Positions 9,044 to 17,729 of a DNA stretch of 64,000 nucleotides are shown one piece after another. The notes below the pieces were generated by a model. It saw only the letters and a program-made list of their open reading frames with translations, ran no database searches and was not told the origin of the DNA. The position numbers and the translations under genes are program-made. Every line of letters starts with the position of its first letter. Within the stretch, counting starts at the first letter, position 1. Source of the DNA: Capsulimonas corticalis (GTDB lineage: Bacteria > Armatimonadota > Armatimonadia > Armatimonadales > Capsulimonadaceae); contig NZ_AP025739.1 of the NCBI RefSeq assembly GCF_003574315.2, forward strand, positions 4,712,001-4,776,000, given 5' to 3'.

Positions 9044-9983
9044 TCATCATGTTCTGAACATCCCGATGAATCTCCGCGCCGTTGGCGTATGTCACAAGAT
9101 ATGTGACGGTGCGCAGGCCGGCTTCGCTTTCGGGGGCGTTCGCGATGATCTTCTCATCCGCCTGAAATTGTTTCTTCACTAATACTGTCAGCGGCAGTGG
9201 GTTCTTCTGGATGATCACGGTGTCGCCTGGCTTCAGCTTGTTGAGGTTGCGGCCGGCGTTCGCGATCAGAAAATCAGAGAAACTGATGTGGTTTTTGCGG
9301 GCGATCGCATACCCCGTTTCGTGTGGCTTGACCACGTAATCCTTGGAGGGCGGGGGCGTCCAGCTAAAAGTCGCCGCTTCCTCGGGAGTCGGCTTGATGC
9401 GCGCCGGGTCGACGGCTTTGCGCGCGACGAGCACGTTTTCCGAAAAGGTCGGATCGCCGATGACTTTCGCGTCGGGCGGCGCCTGCGCGAAGTGGTCCTT
9501 GATCAGGGTGAGCGTTTTGTTGGCGTCGTCTTCCGTCGGCAGCGCGACGGTCACACGCTTGTTGACCGAGATCGCGTATGCGTAGACGTGCAGCTTGAGA
9601 CGCGATGCGATCTTGTCCTGCGCGGTGTCGGGGCTGTCGATCGGCTCGCTGCCCGAGGTGCGCACGAACTGCACTTTTTGCAGGCGGACGATATCCTTCG
9701 CGCCGACGTCAAATCCGGCGGCTTTGCGCTCCGCCGCCGCCAGCACGGTGGTGGCGGTTTGCTGGTTTTGCAGCGTGACGATCGGCTTGCCGTCGAGCAG
9801 GATCGAGACCGGCTGCCCGAGATGGCGCTGATAGACAACGTAGCCGCCGCCCGCGAGCAGGGCGACCACGGCGACGCCGGCCAGCGCTTTGAACAAGCGC
9901 AGCTGACGCCGCAGCGCGGCGTCGGCCCTCAGGATCTCTTCGGTGGACTCTGGAATTTCCGCGTGGGGCGTTTGTTCGCTCAT
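9009..9983 (-). CDS. Membrane-anchored LysM and G5-like protein
   Basis: A 324-residue protein with a cytoplasmic N-terminus, one membrane helix (about 33-51) and an extracytoplasmic body. Residues 215-259 (DYVVKPHETGYAIARKNHI to LKPGDTVII) form a LysM-like peptidoglycan-binding repeat. Residues 262-316 (TVLVKKQFQADEKII, then TVTYLVTYANGAEIHRDV) look like a G5 domain, as found in YabE/resuscitation-type cell-wall proteins. No peptidase motif is present, so it is probably a wall-binding or adaptor protein. It lies downstream of the two S41 protease genes on the same strand, but a strong terminator separates them. Confidence 0.75.
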   Translation of the reverse strand: MSEQTPHAEIPESTEEILRADAALRRQLRLFKALAGVAVVALLAGGGYVVYQRHLGQPVSILLDGKPIVTLQNQQTATTVLAAAERKAAGFDVGAKDIVRLQKVQFVRTSGSEPIDSPDTAQDKIASRLKLHVYAYAISVNKRVTVALPTEDDANKTLTLIKDHFAQAPPDAKVIGDPTFSENVLVARKAVDPARIKPTPEEAATFSWTPPPSKDYVVKPHETGYAIARKNHISFSDFLIANAGRNLNKLKPGDTVIIQKNPLPLTVLVKKQFQADEKIIANAPESEAGLRTVTYLVTYANGAEIHRDVQNMMTIKKPRTRTEL

Positions 9984-10018
9984 AGGTTTTTGAAAGGTCC
10001 GAATTCGCGTGTTAAGAG

Positions 10019-10056
10019 CAAAAAACGCCCCGCAGTCGTGAGGGACTGCGGGGCGT
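10019..10056 (-). terminator. Terminator of the S41 protease operon
   Basis: Read on the minus strand, a perfect 12-bp stem (CGCCCCGCAGTC and its complement, 10027-10056) with a CTCAC-type loop is followed by a T-run. It lies just after the ctpA stop. Confidence 0.9.
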
Positions 10057-10072
10057 GGCGGTTATCGAGATT

Positions 10073-11407
10073 CTATTCCCAGGGGCGAGCGCTGGCGACT
10101 CGGGTGCGCTGAACGAGCTCCGTCAGAGCGCGCTGCAGCTGTGTGTCGTTCTTCAGATCGTAGAACGCTTCCGGGTGCTCGCGCAAGTAGGCGTACATCT
10201 TGCGCTGATCGTCGTCGGTATACGACACCGTGATGTTCGGCTCGATTCCCTTGTGGTTGATATCGTGCTTCATCGCCGTGTAGTAATGCTGAGTCGTGAT
10301 CGCCACGGCGCTGCCGTCGCGCAGCCCCATGATGGTCTGCACGAGGCCCTTGCCGAAGGTCTTCTCGCCGACCAGGGTGCCGGAGCCGGTGTCCTTGATG
10401 GCGCCGGAGACGATCTCGGAGGCGCTGGCGCTGTCGCCGTTCACCAGCACGACCAGCGGGTAATGCATGTGGTTTTTGTGCAGGCTCGGGATCACGTCCA
10501 GCGACTGCATCGGGCCGGTGCGGTCCTTGATCCAGACGATCGGGCCGGAGGGAACGAAACGGCTGGCGACGCGCTGGGCGATATCGAGCAGGCCGCCCGG
10601 ATTCTCGCGCAGGTCGAGGATCAGCCCTTTGACGCCCTGTCCCTGGAGATCCAGCAGCGCCTTGTCGATCTGGACGTCGCTTTCCTCGTTGAACACGCTC
10701 AGCGAGATATAGCCGATCTTGTTGACCGGATCGATGATGCTGTGCTGAACGACTTCCTGCTGGACCGTTTCGCGCGGCATGGTGATAACGACGGGCTGGG
10801 GGGCGTCCTTACGCAGCAGCGTCAAGGTTACCTTCGTGCCGGCCGCGCCTCGGATCAGCTTCACGACCGCTGTGTCCTTCATCTTCAGGGTCGACTTGCC
10901 GTCGACTTTCAGAATGATATCGCCCGCCATGACTTTGTAGCGCAGGGCGGGGCCGCCTTGCAGGACGCGCACGACATAGATCTGTTCGGCCTTGTTCGTG
11001 CCAAGCAGCGCGCCGATCCCCACGAACTCGCCATGGTTGTCGTCCACCATGTCCTGATACGCCTTGGGGTCCATGAAGCGCGTGTAGCGGTCCTTCAGGG
11101 ATCCCATCATGCCCCGGATGCCGTTGTAGGTCATCTGGGTCGGGTCGATATCCTTGCCGTAGTAGTTGGCGCGCAGTGTGGTGAGCACATCGGCGTAGGT
11201 CTGATAGGGCGTGTACTCGGCCGTTTGTCCCTGCGCGGCGGTCATATAGGCCGTTTCCAGGCGCTGCGGCACGAGCATGACGGCGGAGCGCAGGTCCTGC
11301 GCGCTGCGGACGCCGTGGAAGTCCCGGAAGCTGACGCCTCCCGCGAACGCGACGAACAGCAGCGACGCCACTCCCAGAGCCCTTCCGGTGATATTTTGAA
11401 TGGTCAT
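10073..11407 (-). CDS. ctpA: S41 carboxyl-terminal processing protease, catalytically intact
   Basis: A 444-residue exported protease of the CtpA/Prc type, which trims or degrades envelope proteins. It has an N-terminal membrane/signal segment (about 8-26) and a PDZ domain (about 125-205). The S41 core carries catalytic Ser328 in NGDSASASEI and Lys353 in KTFGKGLVQ. The GLILDLRENPGGLL strand is characteristic. It is encoded downstream of, and 45 nt after, a second S41-like gene that has lost these residues, which suggests the pair is co-expressed and may interact. The gene symbol is by family, since several Ctp paralogues are usual. Confidence 0.93.
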   Translation of the reverse strand: MTIQNITGRALGVASLLFVAFAGGVSFRDFHGVRSAQDLRSAVMLVPQRLETAYMTAAQGQTAEYTPYQTYADVLTTLRANYYGKDIDPTQMTYNGIRGMMGSLKDRYTRFMDPKAYQDMVDDNHGEFVGIGALLGTNKAEQIYVVRVLQGGPALRYKVMAGDIILKVDGKSTLKMKDTAVVKLIRGAAGTKVTLTLLRKDAPQPVVITMPRETVQQEVVQHSIIDPVNKIGYISLSVFNEESDVQIDKALLDLQGQGVKGLILDLRENPGGLLDIAQRVASRFVPSGPIVWIKDRTGPMQSLDVIPSLHKNHMHYPLVVLVNGDSASASEIVSGAIKDTGSGTLVGEKTFGKGLVQTIMGLRDGSAVAITTQHYYTAMKHDINHKGIEPNITVSYTDDDQRKMYAYLREHPEAFYDLKNDTQLQRALTELVQRTRVASARPWE

Positions 11408-11452
11408 TGTCGAAGTCCTAAATCCTGGTCTCTCTGTCCAAATCCCAAAGGG

Positions 11453-12916
11453 TCAAACGTGGGTCGGGGGCAGTCCCGCGACCTGTCCGGAAAGCAGGCC
11501 GATCGCCTGGTTCAGCGGCTCATCGGCCGCCGCGCCCGGCTGCGTGACCACATCGGGCTTGATCCCGACTTCGCTGAAGCTGGAGTGCGACGCGGTGAAC
11601 AGCTGTCCAACCGTCATCGTGAAGCCCGAGCCATCCCGCAGAGCGACCGGGGAGACGTCGGTGGCGTCGCCGAAGGTCTTCTCGCCGACCAGCTTGGCGC
11701 CGCTGCGCTGCAGAGTGTCCGCAAGCAGCTCCGCCGTATTGGCGGTGCCGTGGTTGACGAGGACCACGATCGGATAAGCGATGGTCTTGGATGACGTGAT
11801 CGCGATCGAGTTTTCCTTCTTGCCCTTGAGCTGGACGATACCCAGCGATTTGGCGTTGGTCAGCTTGCCCGCGATAGCCGCGCCGGCGTCTAGGAGGCCG
11901 CCCGGCGAGTTTCGCAGGTCGACGATCAGGCCCTTGGTGTCGGTCCCGAAACCGGTGAGCGCCGAGCCGAGCGAGTCCGCCGCCGTGTCCGTGAACTGCG
12001 TGATCTTGACGTAGCCGATGTTGCCCGGCAGCGACTTCGAAGCCACCGGCGTCACCTGCGTCGGCGTGGAGTTATCCAGCGTCAGCGTAATCGGTTTGTC
12101 CTGTCCGGAACGCGACACCGTCAGCACGAAGCTCTTGGAGTTGTCGCTGATCAGTTGGTTCTCGGCCAGCGTGAGCGTGAGGGCCGAGTCGATCTTCTTT
12201 TGAATATCTTTGGCTAGTTTGTTGAACGCGACCGGGTCGTTCTGCACGGCCTTCAAATCCTTGGCGGCGGCGGTGACCGGGTCATAGGTCGCGACCCATT
12301 TTCCGTTGATATCCGTGATCACGTCTCCGGGCAGCAGGCCGGCTTTTTCGGCGGGACTGCCGGGCAGCGGGGCGACGACGGTCAGGCGGTACTCGATATA
12401 TCCGGGGATTTCGTTTTCCTTGGTCGCTTTGGGATCGCCGTGCTGGAGAGATCGGATAAGAGTGGTCGCGCCGATTCCCTGATAGGATCCGCGAATCTCA
12501 TCCTTGAGCTCCTGCATCTGCGCGGGCTCCAAAAATCGGGACTGCGGGTCTCCGAGCGAAGCGACCATCGCGGAGGCGGCGCCGTGGGCGAGGATCGAAT
12601 CGTCCGGCACGCCTTCCACATAGTTGCGCTTCAGCTTCAGATAAACTTCCTGGAACGTGGCTCCGGGACCGTCCGCGCCGCCGGTGTCATCGGTGTCGAT
12701 ATCGAACCCGAGGGGCTTGGCCTTGGCGGCTCCGGAGGGAAAGGACACCAGTTGGAGGCTCTTGTTATGGGCGGAGTCCGCCTGAGCGACCTGATGGTGA
12801 AAGAGGTTGTGGCCAAGAGAGTGACCGGGACCGAGCTGCATCCCTAAGGCGAACGTACCTGCGGTCAGCGCGGTGAGCGCAGCGCCGGCGACTATTCCAC
12901 GTGTTGAAATCGTCAC
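11453..12916 (-). CDS. S41-like protein lacking the catalytic dyad (predicted pseudoprotease)
   Basis: A 487-residue exported protein with the full S41 layout: a signal or anchor segment (about 8-26), an N-terminal helical domain, PDZ (about 145-210, then a long insertion to 290) and a C-terminal S41 core. The core keeps GLIVDLRNSPGGLLD. Where active enzymes have GTASASE it reads GTANTAE, so the nucleophile position is Asn393. Where they have FGKG it reads FGDA, so the general-base Lys is Asp417. Both changes lie in otherwise conserved sequence and the frame is intact, so this looks like a maintained inactive paralogue. A GTG start at 12916 is assumed. Confidence 0.85.
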   Translation of the reverse strand: MTISTRGIVAGAALTALTAGTFALGMQLGPGHSLGHNLFHHQVAQADSAHNKSLQLVSFPSGAAKAKPLGFDIDTDDTGGADGPGATFQEVYLKLKRNYVEGVPDDSILAHGAASAMVASLGDPQSRFLEPAQMQELKDEIRGSYQGIGATTLIRSLQHGDPKATKENEIPGYIEYRLTVVAPLPGSPAEKAGLLPGDVITDINGKWVATYDPVTAAAKDLKAVQNDPVAFNKLAKDIQKKIDSALTLTLAENQLISDNSKSFVLTVSRSGQDKPITLTLDNSTPTQVTPVASKSLPGNIGYVKITQFTDTAADSLGSALTGFGTDTKGLIVDLRNSPGGLLDAGAAIAGKLTNAKSLGIVQLKGKKENSIAITSSKTIAYPIVVLVNHGTANTAELLADTLQRSGAKLVGEKTFGDATDVSPVALRDGSGFTMTVGQLFTASHSSFSEVGIKPDVVTQPGAAADEPLNQAIGLLSGQVAGLPPTHV

Positions 12917-13255
12917 TGGGAATCACGACCTTTCCGTCAATGAGGGCGGCGGTCCGCCAACGTAAGCGATACGGCATTATACCATGCCGGTCTCCTCTAT
13001 AATAACGGAAAAACCGCCCGCAATGTTCCTGAATGATCCTGCGTGCTTTAACAGGGGTTTCGGGTATGATACCACTAGAGTATCTCGCGAGATATCTTGC
13101 TCAATCCGCATACGCCGCGCACGTTCACCCGGATGTGCGTCAATTTCCAATACGGGTTTGAAAACAATCAACTTATGGACGATCGACAATCTTCCCAGAT
13201 TTTCTCGGGCGATTCGCCAGACAATGACTATGCGGAAGGCCGCGATGGTGGAAGT
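12917..13255. other. Intergenic region between divergent genes
   Basis: This 339-bp gap contains the minus-strand -10 box described separately and, on the plus strand, a TATAAT at 12998-13003 that could serve the R3H ATPase gene. No convincing -35 box goes with it. Part of the gap may be coding, because the ATPase frame is open back to 13097, with possible starts at 13097 (TTG) and 13175 (ATG). Confidence 0.5.
12976..12984 (-). promoter_or_regulatory. Extended -10 promoter of the S41 gene pair
   Basis: Minus-strand TG-g-TATAAT lies about 60 nt upstream of the GTG at 12916. GGAAAGG precedes that start codon as a possible ribosome-binding site. Confidence 0.6.
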
Positions 13256-14959
13256 ATGACAGTATTTGGTCAGAACGGACATGCAAATGGAGTGGCGGTT
13301 CCGCCGCTCTCGGCGAACCAGCTTCGAGTCACCGACAATTTGTCGCAGCTGCTGGAAGTCCTGCCGCCGCCTTTGCGCGCCGTGCTGGAGCACGAAGAGA
13401 CCGTCGAAGGCCTGATCGAAATCGTACTCGACCTGGGCCGAGACGCCGAGGCGCGCTTCTCCGACGGCCGCGTGGTCTGGCTGCGTGAAGGCATCCCGGT
13501 CACGAATGAGGATATCGCCTTCGTGACGGCGCGCGTCGGCGCCTTCGGCAAGGACAACCGCGCCGGTATCGAGCGCACGCTGCACCGCATTTCGGCGATC
13601 CGCAATCGTCAGGGCAAGATCATCGGTCTGACCTGCCGCATCGGACGCGCCGTCTTCGGCACGATCGATATCATCCGCGATATCGTGGAGTCCGGCAAGA
13701 GCATCCTGATGCTCGGACGGCCCGGACGCGGCAAGACGACCAAGCTGCGCGAAGTCGCCCGCGTGCTGTCCGATGAGTTCGGCAAGCGCGTTATTATCGT
13801 CGATACCTCGAACGAGATCGCCGGCGACGGCGATATTCCGCATCCGGCCATCGGCCGGGCGCGTCGCATGCAGGTGCCGACGCCCGAAGATCAGCACGGC
13901 GTCATGATTGAAGCCGTCGAGAACCACATGCCGGAAGTCGTCGTGATCGACGAGATCGGCGTGGAGCAAGAGGCGTTCGCCGCCCGCACCATCGCCGAGC
14001 GCGGCGTTCAGCTCATCGGTACGGCGCACGGCAACTCGCTGGAAAACCTGCTCATGAACCCGACGCTTTCGGACATGGTCGGCGGAATCCAGGCGGTCAC
14101 GCTGTCCGACGAAGAAGCCAAGAAGCGCGGCACGCAGAAGACGGTCCTGGAGCGCAAATCGCCGCCGACATTCGATGTGATCATCGAGATCATGGAAGTC
14201 GACAAGCTCGCGATCCATCACGACGTCATGCGCACGGTCGATAAGATGCTGCGCGGCGGACAGCCGCGCCCCGAGATCCGCGTGCGCAACGCCAACGGCC
14301 AGGTGGACATCATCCAGAAGTCCGACATCGAGGCGCAGCGCGAACCGGTCGAGCGGACAGGTTCGCTGTTCGACGACGGCGGTCACGGGCATAATGGCGG
14401 GGGCGGCGTGCGTGAAGGCTCGCGGATCGCGCCGCCGGCCGCCGACGGCGGACCGGCCGCGCCGACGCTCAGCAATGGGAAACCGCTGCCGGCGACGGTC
14501 ACGATCTTCCCGTACGGCGTCAGCCGCAGCCGCCTGGAGCGGGCGATCCGCACCCTGCGCGTCCCGGCCTTTATCGGCAACAACGTCAAAGAGGGCGATG
14601 TGATCATCGCCTTGAAGGCGAATTACCGCAAGGAGCCGGCGAAGCTGCAAGAGGGGATCAGCCGCAATATCCCAACGTACGTGATCAAGAGCAACACATA
14701 CGTTCAAATCGAAAACGTGCTGCGCGAGATCTTCCGGATGCCCATCGAAATCTCCGAAGAGGACATGGCGGTGCAGCTCGCCGAAGAAGCGATCGAAGAG
14801 ATCATCAACGATCCGAGCGGCGGCCTGAACTCGCTGGAGTTAGCTCCGCAAAGCTCATTCCTGCGGCGCCTTCAGCACCAAACGGCCGAGAACTACAAGA
14901 TGCTCTCCGAGAGCATCGGCGCGGAACCGAACCGACGCGTTCGGATCAGCAGGCCATAA
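13256..14959 (+). CDS. R3H domain-containing AAA ATPase (Ycf45/SpoIIIAA-like)
   Basis: About 567 residues. The middle third is a P-loop ATPase of the Ycf45/SpoIIIAA type, with Walker [26 protein letters not shown], Walker B VVVIDEIG and [11 protein letters not shown]. The [18 protein letters not shown] and [13 protein letters not shown] stretches are nearly invariant in the cyanobacterial family. After a Gly/Pro-rich linker the C-terminus ends in an R3H-like single-stranded nucleic-acid-binding motif ([24 protein letters not shown]). Its biological role is not established. I chose the ATG at 13256 because GGTGGAAGT precedes it and the family N-terminus starts near here; ATG 13175 and TTG 13097 remain possible. 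The tmk gene follows after 10 nt. Confidence 0.88.
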   Translation: MTVFGQNGHANGVAVPPLSANQLRVTDNLSQLLEVLPPPLRAVLEHEETVEGLIEIVLDLGRDAEARFSDGRVVWLREGIPVTNEDIAFVTARVGAFGKDNRAGIERTLHRISAIRNRQGKIIGLTCRIGRAVFGTIDIIRDIVESGKSILMLGRPGRGKTTKLREVARVLSDEFGKRVIIVDTSNEIAGDGDIPHPAIGRARRMQVPTPEDQHGVMIEAVENHMPEVVVIDEIGVEQEAFAARTIAERGVQLIGTAHGNSLENLLMNPTLSDMVGGIQAVTLSDEEAKKRGTQKTVLERKSPPTFDVIIEIMEVDKLAIHHDVMRTVDKMLRGGQPRPEIRVRNANGQVDIIQKSDIEAQREPVERTGSLFDDGGHGHNGGGGVREGSRIAPPAADGGPAAPTLSNGKPLPATVTIFPYGVSRSRLERAIRTLRVPAFIGNNVKEGDVIIALKANYRKEPAKLQEGISRNIPTYVIKSNTYVQIENVLREIFRMPIEISEEDMAVQLAEEAIEEIINDPSGGLNSLELAPQSSFLRRLQHQTAENYKMLSESIGAEPNRRVRISRP

Positions 14960-14969
14960 GGACGAGTCG

Positions 14970-15590
14970 ATGTCGTTGTTCGTGACATTCGAAGGCGTCG
15001 AGGGCGCCGGTAAGACGACGCAGATCGTCCGCCTCGCCACCCGTCTGCGCTCGCAGGGCCGCCAGGATATCCTGGTGACCCGCGAGCCGGGCGACGGCCC
15101 GCTTTGCCGTGAACTGCGGCAATTGGTTTTGGATCCGCCCGTCGGCGTCTCTGTCGACGAGCGGGCCGAGCTTTTTATCATGCTCGCGGACCGCAGCCAG
15201 CACGTCGCGCACACCGTTCGGCCTCATCTGGACAACGGCGGCGTGGTGCTCTGCGACCGCTATATCGATTCCAGCATGGCCTACCAGGGTTTTGGGCGCG
15301 GACTCGATCGCGACGCTGTCGCGTCGATGAACGCTTTCGCCACCGGGGGGCTGCTGCCGCATCGGACGCTGCTGCTGGATGTCGATCCCGGCGTGGGCCT
15401 CACCCGGCAAACCAACCGCACGCGGATGGAAGCCGAGGCGATCGCCTTCCACGCCAAGATCCGCGAGGGATTTTTGCAAATGGCCGCCGCCGAGCCCGGC
15501 CGGTTTCGCATCATCGATGCGTCCCTGCCTCCGGACAATGTCCATGATTTGGTCTGGGAGGCAGTCCAAGATTTACTGGACGACGAATGA
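14970..15590 (+). CDS. tmk: Thymidylate kinase
   Basis: A 206-residue dTMP kinase of normal length. It has the P-loop EGVEGAGKTT (about 9-18), TREPG, the CDRYIDSSMAYQG motif and a LID region rich in Arg (RQTNRTRMEAE). It phosphorylates dTMP to dTDP for DNA synthesis. It overlaps the downstream c-di-AMP receptor gene as ATGA. The order tmk, darA/yaaQ, holB is the same as in Bacillus, where yaaR also intervenes. Confidence 0.96.
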   Translation: MSLFVTFEGVEGAGKTTQIVRLATRLRSQGRQDILVTREPGDGPLCRELRQLVLDPPVGVSVDERAELFIMLADRSQHVAHTVRPHLDNGGVVLCDRYIDSSMAYQGFGRGLDRDAVASMNAFATGGLLPHRTLLLDVDPGVGLTRQTNRTRMEAEAIAFHAKIREGFLQMAAAEPGRFRIIDASLPPDNVHDLVWEAVQDLLDDE

Positions 15591-15931
15591 AACTGGTTGT
15601 CGCCATTATTCGCGAGCGGGAAAAGCAGCGGCTGCACGATCTCCTCATGGACGAGGGGATCACTTATACGAAGATCGGCAGCACCGGCGGATTTTTGCGC
15701 CAGGGCAACTGCACGCTGCTGATCGGCGCGCAGGACGCCGCCGTGGAGCGCGTTTTGGAGTTGATCCGTTCGGCGTGCAAGTCCGAGGAACGCTTTGTCA
15801 ACGTGGCGAGTTTCGGCGAGCAGGGAGTTCTTTCCGGAGCGATGGCGGCGCTGCATCCCCAGGCGGTTTCGGTTGAGTCCGGCGGCGCCGTCGCCTTTGT
15901 TCTGGATGTGGACAGCTTCCACAAATTCTAA
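15587..15931 (+). CDS. PII-like cyclic-di-AMP receptor, DarA/YaaQ family
   Basis: A 114-residue protein matching the YaaQ/DarA family. It starts with MKLVVAIIREREKQRL, has the glycine-rich T-loop region (KIGSTGGFLRQGNCTLLIG) and ends in GGAVAFVLDVDSFHKF. Family members form trimers that bind c-di-AMP. The downstream target is not settled. Translational coupling to tmk (ATGA) and the following holB gene reproduces a widely conserved gene order. No diadenylate cyclase is visible in this window. Confidence 0.92.
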   Translation: MKLVVAIIREREKQRLHDLLMDEGITYTKIGSTGGFLRQGNCTLLIGAQDAAVERVLELIRSACKSEERFVNVASFGEQGVLSGAMAALHPQAVSVESGGAVAFVLDVDSFHKF

Positions 15932-15949
15932 CGGTTCGTATTCCACTCC

Positions 15950-17038
15950 ATGCTTGAAGAAATTGTCGGGCAGGCCAACGCGGTCGCCACGCTGGAGCAC
16001 GCGTTCCCGCAAGGCCGGTTGACCGGCTCCTATTTATTTGTCGGTCCGGACGGCGTCGGCAAAACGACGACGGCGCAGCTATTCGCCGCCCAGCTCTGCG
16101 GCGCGACGGCTCCGGATGACTCCGTCACGCGGCGCGTCTTCGCGGGGACTCATCCCGATGTCCGCATGGTGGAGCCGGCGGGGAAATCCAACACCATCCA
16201 TGTGGCGCAGCTCTGGCCGCGCTCGGAAAGCAAAGATTACCCGAGCGAGCGCGCCATGCTGCGCGATCTGCATTTCGAGCCGATGGCCGGCCCCAAGCGC
16301 ATCTTCATCATCAAGGAAGCCGAGGGATTGCGCGGCGGCAATGAAGCCTCCGCGAACAGCATTCTGAAGTCTTTGGAAGAGCCGCCCGCCTACGCGCACT
16401 TTATCTTGACCGCAGCGTCCACGGCGGGGCTACTTCCGACGATAGTTTCCCGCTGCCAGGTGATCCATTTCGGGCTGCTGCCGGCGGGCGAGATCGAGAC
16501 GATCCTGATCGCGCGCCACGGCGCGGATCCCGATCAGGCGCGCTTTCTCGCGGCGTACTGCGAAGGGCGGATCGGCCGCGCGATCTCTCTGCTGCGTTCG
16601 CCGGATCTGCTGGCGGGCCGCGATGAACTGCTCGATCTCGCGGACAGGGCGCTGCGCGCGCCGCAGATCGCCAGTTTCAAACTGGCGGAGGAATTTCGTA
16701 AGCTAGCGCCCAAGCTTAAAGCGGACAGCGGAGACGCCGCCGCCGATGAAAAAGAACGCGGCGCCCGGGAGCCGGTCCTGAACGCGCTGAGCATGCTCGC
16801 CGTGTATTTCCGCGATTTGACGGCGCTGCGCGTGATGGGGCCATCCAAAGCCGTCATTATCAACGCCGACCGCGCGGAGCATCTGAAGAAAGGCGCGCCT
16901 CTTTATTCCGAGGAAGCGCTGGTGAAGGCGCTGTCGCTGATCTTCGCGATCCGCCAAGGGATCGAGCGCAACGCCAACGCGCAGCTCGCCACGGAACTGC
17001 TGTTCGCGGAGCTCGCCGCGCTGCGGACGGCTCGGTGA
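15950..17038 (+). CDS. holB: DNA polymerase III delta' subunit
   Basis: A 362-residue clamp-loader subunit. It starts MLEEIVGQANAVATLEHAF and has a P-loop (GPDGVGKTTTAQLFA, about 29-43), a sensor-type NSILKSLEEPPAYAHFILT segment and VSRCQVIHF. The zinc-binding Cys4 module usually found after the P-loop helix in DnaX-like and many delta' proteins is absent. Only one Cys remains there, followed directly by HPDVRMVEPAG. The family function is loading the beta clamp together with DnaX and HolA. Confidence 0.92.
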   Translation: MLEEIVGQANAVATLEHAFPQGRLTGSYLFVGPDGVGKTTTAQLFAAQLCGATAPDDSVTRRVFAGTHPDVRMVEPAGKSNTIHVAQLWPRSESKDYPSERAMLRDLHFEPMAGPKRIFIIKEAEGLRGGNEASANSILKSLEEPPAYAHFILTAASTAGLLPTIVSRCQVIHFGLLPAGEIETILIARHGADPDQARFLAAYCEGRIGRAISLLRSPDLLAGRDELLDLADRALRAPQIASFKLAEEFRKLAPKLKADSGDAAADEKERGAREPVLNALSMLAVYFRDLTALRVMGPSKAVIINADRAEHLKKGAPLYSEEALVKALSLIFAIRQGIERNANAQLATELLFAELAALRTAR

Positions 17039-17096
17039 TTGATTCCCGCATCCTCGGCGGTGGGAAATGGCGCGGCGGTGCGCCGGAGGCGCGTGT

Positions 17097-17504
17097 ATGT
17101 ATCTGGTGCTCTACCGTAAACCGCATACCGTCATCGGTTTCGCCACCGGAGAACCGCCGTCTTCGTTTGAAGTCGCCGGCAACCATTACGAGCGCGTCAC
17201 GACTCCAAAAATCACCGCCACATGGCGCGTGGACGAGCAATCCTACCCCGTCGCCATCTTCTGCCGTCTGTCTCCTGGTCACCGCTGGCCGGCCGATATC
17301 GAAATCCTCCCGCGCATGACCTGGGAAGGCGACTGCCTCGTCTTCTGGCTCACCACTGAACGCGACTTCGAACGCCGCGATCTCCTCTGCGACGACGTCG
17401 TCCTCTACCGCTCCGGCCCCCGCAGCTACGCCTTCTGCTTTTCGCTCGTCGGCGTTCATCACCCGCCGGTCGCGCACCCGTTAGTCTGGCCCAGACCATA
17501 CTGA
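17097..17504 (+). CDS. Hypothetical protein
   Basis: A 135-residue soluble protein that I do not recognise. It begins MYLVLYRKPHTVIGFATG and has alternating beta-strand-like segments rich in Trp, Arg and aromatic residues (SPGHRWPADIEILPRMTWEGDCLVFWLTTERDF). The start at 17097 was chosen because GGAGGC lies 6-11 nt upstream. It follows holB on the same strand and is followed by a large inverted repeat that could end its transcript. Confidence 0.6.
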   Translation: MYLVLYRKPHTVIGFATGEPPSSFEVAGNHYERVTTPKITATWRVDEQSYPVAIFCRLSPGHRWPADIEILPRMTWEGDCLVFWLTTERDFERRDLLCDDVVLYRSGPRSYAFCFSLVGVHHPPVAHPLVWPRPY

Positions 17505-17527
17505 GTTCGGATTGCAAACGTGTCTCC

Positions 17528-17716
17528 GGCGCTTCTGCCGCCCCCTGCAAACCCACCCCGGCCCTTCGGGCCACCCCTCCCGCCGACGGGAAGGGTTTGT
17601 AAGATTGCCTCTGACGAAAGCCGCCTGCGATAACACGCTCTGAAATAACCCTTCCCGTCGGCGGGAGGGGTGGCCCGAAGGGCCGGGGTGGGTTTGCAGG
17701 GGGCGGCAGAAGCGCC
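17528..17716. repeat. Perfect 70-bp inverted repeat with a 49-nt loop
   Basis: The arms 17528-17597 and 17647-17716 are exact reverse complements over 70 bp by eye. Each arm contains smaller palindromes (GGCCCTTCGGGCC, CCCGCCGACGGG). It lies between the convergent ends of the hypothetical gene and the HEAT-like gene. It has no coding capacity and no flanking target-site duplication that I could recognise. Confidence 0.9.
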
Positions 17717-17729
17717 AGGGGAGGGCGTT

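Noticed and set aside
10055-11794. A 579-codon plus-strand open frame across the two S41 protease genes
   Set aside because: Overlaps two well-supported genes on the other strand, runs through a terminator, and has no family features.
12977-14707. A 576-codon minus-strand open frame opposite the R3H ATPase gene
   Set aside because: Antisense shadow of a conserved gene, with no domain and no start signals.
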